Below are positions 1 through 5,795 of a stretch of DNA of 6,628 nucleotides, in pieces. Each line of letters begins with the position of its first letter. The stretch's first letter is position 1. Origin of the DNA: Planctomycetaceae bacterium (GTDB taxonomy: Bacteria > Planctomycetota > Planctomycetia > Pirellulales > JAEUIK01); contig JAEUIK010000433.1 in NCBI GenBank assembly GCA_016793185.1, forward strand, positions 1-6,628, given 5' to 3'. The notes below the pieces were generated by a model. The model was given only the letters and a program-made list of their open reading frames with translations, was not told where the DNA came from and searched no databases. A program made the translations under genes and the position numbers.

Positions 1-941
1 ACCTCGATCGCAACATCAACTACACGAACATCTGCACGGCGGTGTGCGATTTCTGCGCGTTCTACCGCAAGCCGCGCCACGAGGAGGGCTACGTCCTCGA
101 CCGCGAAGTGCTGCTGCAGAAGGTCGCCGAAACGGTCGCCATGGGAGGGGATCAAATCCTCATGCAGGGCGGCTTGCATCCCGAGTTCAAGCTCGAGTGG
201 TACGAAGAGCTCTTGCAGGACATCAAGCGGCGATTTCCACAGGTCAACATCCACGGTTTCAGTCCCCCCGAGATCCACCACTTCACGAAGGTCGCAAAGT
301 TGCCGCTGCGGACGGTGCTCGAGCGGCTCAAGGCTGCGGGACTCGGCAGTCTGCCGGGAGGCGGCGCCGAGATTCTGGTGGATCGAGTTCGCGCCGAAAT
401 CACCCGTGGCAAGGTCATGACCGACGACTGGCTGAACGTCTGCCGCGTCTGGCACGAGCTGGGGGGAATCGGCAGCGCGACCATGATGTACGGCCACGTC
501 GAGACCCTCGCCGAGCGGATCGAGCACCTCGAGCGCGTGCGGCAGTTGCAGGACGAGACCGGCGGGTTCTCGGCCTTCATTTGCTGGTCGTTTCAGCCTG
601 ACCATACCGACCTGGCCCATCTGCCGCCGGCCGGTTCGTTCGAGTACCTGAAGACGCTGGCGGTCAGCCGGCTCTATCTCGACAACATTCCGAATTTGCA
701 GTCGAGTTGGGTTACGCAGGGTTTGAAGATCGGCCAGTTGGCGCTGTTGTACGGGGCCAACGACATGGGGAGCCTGATGATTGAGGAAAACGTGGTCGCC
801 GCGGCGGGAACGGTGCACTACCTGACGCTGGAAGAGATTCGCGAGTCGATCCGCGAGCTCGGTTATACGCCCCGCCGGCGCGACGTTTTTTACCACCTTT
901 TCGACGAAGAGCCCTCCGCGCCGCAAACCACGTCGGCATAG
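1..941 (+). CDS. mqnC: Cyclic dehypoxanthinyl futalosine synthase MqnC (5'-truncated by window edge)
   Basis: Radical SAM enzyme of the futalosine route to menaquinone; the family cyclises dehypoxanthine futalosine to its cyclic form in the cytoplasm, using a 4Fe-4S cluster and S-adenosylmethionine. The reading frame is open from base 3, giving 312 visible residues to the TAG stop. The cluster-binding CxxxCxxC motif is complete (Cys codons at 33, 45 and 54, context NYTNICTAVCDFCAFYR). MqnC-typical blocks follow in order: MQGGLHPEFKLEWYEELL, NIHGFSPPEI, LPGGGAEIL, CWSFQPDHTDL, SRLYLDNIPNLQSSWVTQG and GANDMGSLMIEENVV. Family members are about 370 residues, so roughly 55-60 N-terminal residues lie upstream; the GTG at 42 falls inside the cluster motif and is not the start. 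MqnE is the closest alternative, but the WSFQP and GANDMGS blocks favour MqnC. No other mqn gene is certain in the window. Confidence 0.93.
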   Translation, partial: LDRNINYTNICTAVCDFCAFYRKPRHEEGYVLDREVLLQKVAETVAMGGDQILMQGGLHPEFKLEWYEELLQDIKRRFPQVNIHGFSPPEIHHFTKVAKLPLRTVLERLKAAGLGSLPGGGAEILVDRVRAEITRGKVMTDDWLNVCRVWHELGGIGSATMMYGHVETLAERIEHLERVRQLQDETGGFSAFICWSFQPDHTDLAHLPPAGSFEYLKTLAVSRLYLDNIPNLQSSWVTQGLKIGQLALLYGANDMGSLMIEENVVAAAGTVHYLTLEEIRESIRELGYTPRRRDVFYHLFDEEPSAPQTTSA

Positions 942-1133
942 GCTAAACTGGCAAGTACGTCCTCTGGATACGCACGGCCCGGTTGAGGCTGCGCGGGCGG
1001 TTCCGGAGCTCCCGCCGAGGAGCGCCGGTCGAATGGGTGGGGCGGGTCTTCCGGTCCACGCCACTCCCACGCCCGCCGGGGCCTGCCATCCGCGCTGTTG
1101 GCTCCGCTTTCCCGCTCGGCGTGGCACCCATCG
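942..1133. other. Intergenic gap between mqnC and the ABC ATPase gene
   Basis: This is a G+C-rich, 192-bp spacer. I see no convincing -35/-10 promoter pair, no T-tract terminator and no RNA gene. The only structure found is a small possible hairpin, GCTCC (1008-1012) pairing with GGAGC (1019-1023) around a 6-base loop, without a following T-run. A reading frame running through the gap from the left is a shadow frame of the ABC gene. A promoter for the transporter operon would be expected here, but I cannot locate one. Confidence 0.4.
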
Positions 1134-2003
1134 ATGATCCATGTCAAGGATTTGACGAAGAGCTACACGGATCTGCGGCGCGGGCGGTTCGTCGCCCTCG
1201 ACGGCGTCACGTTCGATGCTTTCGAGGGGGAAATCTTCGGCCTGCTCGGTCCCAACGGGGCGGGCAAGACCACCGCGCTGCGAATCCTGAGCACCATTCT
1301 CCGCCCCACCTCCGGCTCGGCCAGCGTCAACGGCTACGACGTCGTCACCCAAAGTTCCGCGGTTCGCCATCAGATCGGCTTTGTCTCGACCAACACGGGC
1401 GTTTACGATCGCATGACGGCCTGGGAGATGGTGGAGTATTTCGGCCGCCTCTACGGCATCGAGCGCGAGCTGCTCCGCGAGCGGATGGACCAGCTGTTTG
1501 CCCGCCTGAAGATGCAGGAATTTCGCGACGTCCTGGGAGCCAAGCTCTCGACCGGCATGAAGCAAAAGGTCTCGATCGCCCGCGCGCTGGTCCACGATCC
1601 TCCGGTGCTGATCTTCGACGAGCCTACCACCGGTCTCGACGTGCTGGTCTCGCGGGCCCTGCTGCAGACCATTGCGCAACTGCGCGAAAACGGCAAGTGC
1701 ATCATCTTTTCGACGCACATCATGCGCGAGGTCGAGAAGCTCTGCGACCGGGTCGCGATCATGAATCACGGTCGCATCCTCACCGCCGGGAAACTTGACC
1801 AGCTCCGCAGTCAGCATGGCGAAGAGGATCTCGAAGAACTCTTCTTCCGGCTGATCGCGCCAGCCGACGATGACGGTGAACCGCTCGAGCCCACGGGCCA
1901 CGCGGCCGGAGCGCCCGGAGCCGACACCTTGGTAGCGCCGCGTCCTGACTTGCCTGACGTCGACCCCGCGCCGAGCGCGGCCCGTGGGGGTGCCGAGTCA
2001 TGA
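1134..2003 (+). CDS. NatA-like ABC transporter ATP-binding protein
   Basis: Cytoplasmic ATPase subunit that would energise the membrane protein encoded immediately downstream. From ATG 1134 it has 289 residues. Visible motifs are Walker A GPNGAGKTT (39-47), signature LSTGMKQKVSIARAL (from residue 138), Walker B LIFDEP (catalytic Asp162-Glu163), D-loop GLD (167-169) and switch His195 in STHIM. The segment GFVSTNTGVYDRMT (82-95), where most ABC ATPases have a Q-loop glutamine, resembles Bacillus NatA, a sodium-export ATPase. A Pro/Ala/Asp-rich tail of about 50 residues (from about 240) follows the ATPase core. A TTG at 1098 would add 12 residues, but ATG 1134 gives the usual IHVKDLTKSY beginning; no clear Shine-Dalgarno sequence precedes it. 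The stop overlaps the next start, so the two proteins are probably made in matched amounts. The substrate is unknown; sodium is only suggested by similarity. Confidence 0.92.
   Translation: MIHVKDLTKSYTDLRRGRFVALDGVTFDAFEGEIFGLLGPNGAGKTTALRILSTILRPTSGSASVNGYDVVTQSSAVRHQIGFVSTNTGVYDRMTAWEMVEYFGRLYGIERELLRERMDQLFARLKMQEFRDVLGAKLSTGMKQKVSIARALVHDPPVLIFDEPTTGLDVLVSRALLQTIAQLRENGKCIIFSTHIMREVEKLCDRVAIMNHGRILTAGKLDQLRSQHGEEDLEELFFRLIAPADDDGEPLEPTGHAAGAPGADTLVAPRPDLPDVDPAPSAARGGAES
2000..2003 (+). promoter_or_regulatory. ATGA stop-start overlap (translational coupling site)
   Basis: The ATG of the permease-protease gene (2000-2002) overlaps the TGA of the ATPase gene (2001-2003). This arrangement usually lets a terminating ribosome restart on the next gene. 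It supports a single transporter operon and fixes the permease start at 2000. Confidence 0.8.
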
Positions 2004-4255
2004 GCTGGACCAACGTCAAACTCGTCTTCTTTCGCGAAGTCCGCGACCAGCTACGCGACCGCCGCACGCTGTTCATGATCTTCGTGCTCCCGGTGGTGCT
2101 TTATCCGTTGCTGGGGCTGAGCTTTTTCCAATTCGCACAGTTCATTCACAAGCACACGATCAAGGCCCTGGTGCTGGGAGCCGAGGGGCTCCCCGCGACG
2201 CCGGCGCTGATCGAAGACGGACACTTCGCCGCCGCCTGGTTCACCGAACCCGACGAGCCGCGGCTGGTCGAGCTGACGCTTCCCGAAGCGAGTCCGTCGG
2301 ATGACGGCGAAGCCCAGGCGGCCGACTCCATTCCGCGCTCGCTCGAAGAGGCGAAGCGTCAGGTGCGGGCTGGGACTTACGATGTCCTGATCTACTTTCC
2401 GCCCGATTTTTCCGATCGGCTCGTGCAAAGTCGCGCGCAGATCGCCGGCGAAGCGGCCAAGGAAGGCGCGCCGGCCCCGGCCCGCGCGCCGCCGGACCTG
2501 CTGGCGATTCCCAGCCCCGAGGTCTACTACAACTCCGCGCTCGAGAAATCACAGCTTGGGTACCTGCGCGTCCTCGACGTACTGGTTCATTGGCGCGCCG
2601 GGGTAGGTCGTACGAACCTGGAGGCGGGGGGCCTCCCCCCGCAGGCGGCCGAGCCTTTCCGCGTGGCCAAGCATGACGTCGCCGACCCTGGCCGGGGCCA
2701 GAGCGCGGTGTGGGCCAAAGTCTTTCCGTTTCTCCTGCTCATTTGGGCGATGACCGGCGCGTTCTACCCGGCCATCGACCTATGCGCCGGGGAAAAAGAA
2801 CGAGGAACGCTCGAAACGCTGCTCAGCTCGCCCGCGGCCCGCGTCGAGATCGTCGGCGGCAAGCTCTGCACCGTGATGCTCTTTAGCGCGACGACCGTGC
2901 TGCTGAATCTGCTGAGCATGGGCATCACGGGAATGTTCGTCCTCAGCCAGCTCCAGCACATCGGCCCCCCGCCATTGCTGGCCATCGTGTGGCTGTTGAT
3001 CGCGTTGATTCCGATCTCGGCGCTGTTCAGCGCTCTGTGTCTGGCCCTGGCCGCGTTTGCCCGGAGCACCAAGGAAGGTCAGTACTACCTGATGCCGCTG
3101 TTGCTGATCACGATGCCGTTGGTGGTGATCGCGATTCTGCCGGGCGTCGAGCTGAACCTCGGCAATAGCCTGATTCCGGTGACCGGGGTCGTGCTGCTTT
3201 TGCGAACCGTGCTCGAGGGCAACTACTGGCAGGCGCTTCCCTTCGTGCCGCCGGTCGTCGGCGTCACGCTCGTCGGCTGCCTGTTGGCGATCCGCTGGGC
3301 GGTGGATCAGTTCAACACCGAGACGGTACTCTTCCGCGAGAGCGAGCGGCTCGACCTGGGTTTGTGGCTGCGCAACTTGTTGCGCGATCGCGACGACACG
3401 CCGAGCGTCTCCGAAGCGGTCTTCTGCGGCGTGCTGATCCTGGTGATCTGGTTCTTCATGAGTTTTGCGCTGCCGGCGCCGACGAGCTTTGCCGAGTTCG
3501 CCGAACTTGCACTCGTCACGCAGCTGGTAGTGATCGCTACGCCCGCGTTGTTGATGACGGTGATGCTCACCCGCAGCCCGCGCAAAACGCTCCTCTTGAA
3601 CCGCCCGGCGGTGCTGGCGGTGCCGGCGGCGCTGTTGCTGGCGACCCTGTTGCATCCGGTGGTGGCGGCGCTGCAGCTGGCGGTCACGCGGCTATATCCG
3701 GTGGACAGCCGGATCGTGGAGATGCTGTCGGGCATCTTTACCGAACGGCATCCCCTCTGGCAGCTTGTGCTCGTCTTCGCCGTCGCCCCGGCGATTGCCG
3801 AGGAGCTGGCGTTCCGTGGCTTCATCCTCTCGGGTTTCCGCCGGTCGGGGCACAAATGGCGGGCGATCGTCCTCTCGAGCATTTTCTTTGGGATGACCCA
3901 CGGAATCTTCCAGCAATCGCTCGTCGCGATTCTGTTGGGCATCGTGATTGGTTACATTGCCGTGCAGTCGGGCAGCATCCTGCCGGGAATGCTGTTTCAT
4001 CTGGTCCACAACGCGCTGCGGATTTCGCTCTTGCATTTGTCGCCCGAGGACTTGAGCCGGCACCCGAGCCTCGGTTGGCTGGTGCAAAGCGCCAGCGGCG
4101 AGGGTATCAGTTACCATCCGGCAGTGGTGGTGGCCGGGGCCTTGGGCGCGGCCGCGATCCTGTATTGGTTCCACCGCCAGCCTTACGAACGGACTGCCGA
4201 GGAGATCCTGCAGGATGCGATTCGACATAACTCGGCCGCAGCCGCAGCCGCCTGA
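2000..4255 (+). CDS. ABC-2 (NatB-like) permease fused to CPBP/CAAX intramembrane protease
   Basis: A 751-residue multi-pass membrane protein with two parts. The first part (about 1-440) looks like a NatB-type ABC-2 exporter permease: a cytoplasmic start (FFREVRDQLRDRRTLF), TM1 at about 24-45, a large soluble loop (about 46-240) probably outside the membrane, TM2 at about 241-261, the hallmark GEKERGTLETLLSSP (264-278), then several more hydrophobic helices. A charged linker follows (about 442-470). The second part (about 470-735) has further helices and all three CPBP protease motifs: EExxxR (Glu601, Glu602, Arg606), FxxxH (Phe630, His634) and HxxxN (His667, Asn671), so the protease-like site appears intact. 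A last helix and an alanine-rich end close the protein. A usual NatB is under 450 residues, so the extra length is the CPBP module. It should pair with the ATPase encoded upstream. The transported substrate and the protease target are unknown; CPBP proteins elsewhere include prenyl-protein and bacteriocin-related proteases. Confidence 0.9.
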   Translation: MSWTNVKLVFFREVRDQLRDRRTLFMIFVLPVVLYPLLGLSFFQFAQFIHKHTIKALVLGAEGLPATPALIEDGHFAAAWFTEPDEPRLVELTLPEASPSDDGEAQAADSIPRSLEEAKRQVRAGTYDVLIYFPPDFSDRLVQSRAQIAGEAAKEGAPAPARAPPDLLAIPSPEVYYNSALEKSQLGYLRVLDVLVHWRAGVGRTNLEAGGLPPQAAEPFRVAKHDVADPGRGQSAVWAKVFPFLLLIWAMTGAFYPAIDLCAGEKERGTLETLLSSPAARVEIVGGKLCTVMLFSATTVLLNLLSMGITGMFVLSQLQHIGPPPLLAIVWLLIALIPISALFSALCLALAAFARSTKEGQYYLMPLLLITMPLVVIAILPGVELNLGNSLIPVTGVVLLLRTVLEGNYWQALPFVPPVVGVTLVGCLLAIRWAVDQFNTETVLFRESERLDLGLWLRNLLRDRDDTPSVSEAVFCGVLILVIWFFMSFALPAPTSFAEFAELALVTQLVVIATPALLMTVMLTRSPRKTLLLNRPAVLAVPAALLLATLLHPVVAALQLAVTRLYPVDSRIVEMLSGIFTERHPLWQLVLVFAVAPAIAEELAFRGFILSGFRRSGHKWRAIVLSSIFFGMTHGIFQQSLVAILLGIVIGYIAVQSGSILPGMLFHLVHNALRISLLHLSPEDLSRHPSLGWLVQSASGEGISYHPAVVVAGALGAAAILYWFHRQPYERTAEEILQDAIRHNSAAAAAA

Positions 4256-4285
4256 GACGGCGCGGCGCAGCCCCCTGGCGAACGG

Positions 4286-5602
4286 ATGTCGCACCTGATG
4301 GCTTCGTCGCACTCGGCTGCCGAGTCCAATGTCTTCACGCTCCGGGCGCGCTACGTGTTTCCCGTCGCGGGTCCGCCGCTCGCCGGTGGTCACGTGACCA
4401 TCGCGGGCGAGCGCATCGCGGCCGTCGGCGCGACGACGCGCGAGGCGCCGGTCCACGACCTGGGCAACGTCGCGATCCTGCCGGGTCTGGTCAATGCGCA
4501 TACCCATCTGGAGTTCAGCGACCTGGATTCTCCGCTGGGAAGCCCCGGGCAGGGCTTCGCCCAATGGATCTCGCAGGTCACCGCCAGTCGCGGACGCAGC
4601 ACGCAAGTGGCCGCGACGGGTGCAGAACCCGGAACGGCGCCGCCGCAGCTCAGTGCGCCAACGTCGCCGGTCGTCCGGGGGCTGGCCGAGTCGCTGGCCG
4701 CCGGCGTGACCACGGTCGGAGAGATCGCCGTGACGGGCTGGTCGCCTGCGCCGTTCGCTCAGGCCGGGATCGACGCCACGGTGTTCCGCGAGCTGATTTG
4801 TCTGTCGCCCGCGCGGATTCCCGAAGCGCTGGCGATCGCGCGTGAGCATCTCGCTGCCACGGCGAGCTTGGGATTCCAGGCGGGAGTCTCGCCGCACGCA
4901 CCCTATACCGTTCATCCCGAGTTATTCGCGCAGGTCGTGGCACTGGCCGCGGCGCACGACGCGCCAGTGGCGTTTCACCTGGCCGAGTCTCCTGACGAAC
5001 TAGAGCTGTTGCGCTCCAGCACGGGCCCCTTCCACGACTATCTGGCAGCACGCGGATTCTGGGTGCCAGGCGCCATCCCTCTTGGGACGCGCCCGCTCAA
5101 TTACCTACGGCAACTGGCCCAGGTAGCGCGCGGGCTCGTCGTCCATGGCAATCTGCTCGACGAGGAAGAACAAGCCTATGTCGCCGAGCAGCGCGCGCGG
5201 CTCAGCGTGGTTTATTGCCCGCGCACGCACGCGTACTTCGGACATCCGCGCCATCCGCTACAGCAGTTGCTCGAGCGCGGTGCGCACGTGGCGTTGGGCA
5301 CCGATAGCCGGGCGTCGAATCCCGACCTCGATCTGCTGGCGGAGATGCGCTTTGTCGCGAGCCATTTCCCCCAGCTCGGCGGCGAGGCCATCGTGCGCTT
5401 GGGGACGCTCTCAGGAGCCGAAGCCTTGGGGGTGGAGAAGTCGTGCGGCAGCCTTGTCACCGGCAAGCTGGCGAATCTCGCGATCATCGCGCTCCCAGAG
5501 TCTGCCGCGGATGACCCCCATGACTTGCTATTGGGCGCCAGCCGCCGCTGCGTCGCGACGTACCTGCGCGGACGCATCGTCGCCGGGGCGTTGCCAGTCT
5601 AG
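4286..5602 (+). CDS. Metal-dependent amidohydrolase (ATZ/TRZ-type deaminase family; candidate aminofutalosine deaminase)
   Basis: A 438-residue cytoplasmic hydrolase of the amidohydrolase superfamily. A small N-terminal beta domain (about 15-65) is followed by GLVNAHTHLE with metal ligands His72 and His74. Then come SPHAPYTVHPEL (His204), FHLAES (metal ligand His231 and putative catalytic Glu234), VVHGN (His287) and ALGTDS (metal ligand Asp340). The HxxE and Asp pattern is that of single-metal deaminases such as those for S-adenosylhomocysteine, guanine or 6-aminodeoxyfutalosine. A Gly/Ala/Pro-rich insert lies at about 102-128. The loop CPRTHAYFGH (311-320) replaces the usual CPxSN-like loop. 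ATG 4286 is used; ATG 4298 (residue 5) is also possible, and neither has a strong ribosome site. The gene starts 30 bp after the permease stop, so co-transcription is likely. mqnC nearby makes the MqnX role plausible, but the substrate cannot be read from sequence. Confidence 0.88.
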   Translation: MSHLMASSHSAAESNVFTLRARYVFPVAGPPLAGGHVTIAGERIAAVGATTREAPVHDLGNVAILPGLVNAHTHLEFSDLDSPLGSPGQGFAQWISQVTASRGRSTQVAATGAEPGTAPPQLSAPTSPVVRGLAESLAAGVTTVGEIAVTGWSPAPFAQAGIDATVFRELICLSPARIPEALAIAREHLAATASLGFQAGVSPHAPYTVHPELFAQVVALAAAHDAPVAFHLAESPDELELLRSSTGPFHDYLAARGFWVPGAIPLGTRPLNYLRQLAQVARGLVVHGNLLDEEEQAYVAEQRARLSVVYCPRTHAYFGHPRHPLQQLLERGAHVALGTDSRASNPDLDLLAEMRFVASHFPQLGGEAIVRLGTLSGAEALGVEKSCGSLVTGKLANLAIIALPESAADDPHDLLLGASRRCVATYLRGRIVAGALPV

Positions 5603-5713
5603 CGGGCATGCCAGATGGGTTACCCGCAAGTAACTCGGCGACTGGAACGTGCCCTATTTACTTTCGCCGCGTGCTGGGAATGATTGTGCTCAACGACGGA
5701 CCGGCCCGACCTC

Positions 5714-5740
5714 CCCAGCGCTGGGATCGCGCGGATCGCG
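5714..5740. repeat. 12-bp perfect palindrome overlapping a GGATCGCG tandem repeat
   Basis: CCCAGCGCTGGG at 5714-5725 is a perfect inverted repeat. Its last two bases begin the first of two GGATCGCG copies (5724-5731 and 5733-5740), separated by one base. The element lies about 55-80 bp before the flavin oxidoreductase start, a position where an operator could sit. Chance palindromes are commoner in G+C-rich DNA, so a regulatory role is only a suggestion. Confidence 0.3.
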
Positions 5741-5784
5741 ACCACGCCCGCACTGCCGCGCCGGGTCTGCAACTCGATCACTCC

Positions 5785-5788
5785 GGAG
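5785..5788 (+). promoter_or_regulatory. Shine-Dalgarno sequence (GGAG) for the flavin oxidoreductase
   Basis: GGAG lies 7 bases before ATG 5796, the best ribosome site in the window. It supports 5796 as the start even though this adds about 24 residues before the conserved domain and even though the frame stays open upstream to a TAA at 5631. Confidence 0.55.
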
Positions 5789-5795
5789 CCCACTG

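Larger units (their letters stand above)
5603..5795. other. Intergenic gap upstream of the flavin oxidoreductase gene
   Basis: This 193-bp spacer is slightly richer in A+T in its first third than the genes around it (for example CCCTATTTACTTT near 5652-5664), so a promoter may lie there, but no clear -35/-10 pair stands out. GCGGG (5602-5606) can pair with CCCGC (5623-5627) just after the amidohydrolase stop, but no T-run follows, so it is a poor terminator candidate. A 62-codon open frame (5608-5796) is present but not supported as a gene. Confidence 0.35.

Noticed and set aside
1008..1023. Hairpin as a terminator for mqnC
   Set aside because: Only a 5-bp stem with no T-run after it; easily found by chance in such G+C-rich sequence.
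1098..1133. Upstream TTG start for the ABC ATPase
   Set aside because: The 12 added residues match nothing in the family, and ATG 1134 gives the standard beginning of an ABC ATPase domain.
983..1798. 271-codon open frame on the + strand overlapping the ABC ATPase
   Set aside because: Its peptide is Arg/Pro/His-rich without motifs, while the overlapping frame encodes all ABC motifs.
2780..3655. 291-codon open frame on the - strand
   Set aside because: It is antisense to the permease membrane helices, with a translation dominated by Gln, Arg and His, which is the mirror of Leu/Ala/Val codons; no domain is recognisable.
3364..4230. 288-codon open frame on the + strand inside the permease-protease gene
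   Set aside because: Out-of-frame shadow with Gly/Ala/Arg-rich composition; the in-frame product holds the protease motifs and membrane helices.
3692..4915. 407-codon open frame on the - strand
   Set aside because: It is antisense across the CPBP domain and the amidohydrolase, both of which have clear family motifs. Its translation is Arg/Gly/Gln-rich and low in complexity, as expected of a shadow frame in G+C-rich coding DNA.
5602..5627. Hairpin after the amidohydrolase stop as a terminator
   Set aside because: A 5-bp stem with a 16-base loop and no T-tract is too weak to call an intrinsic terminator.
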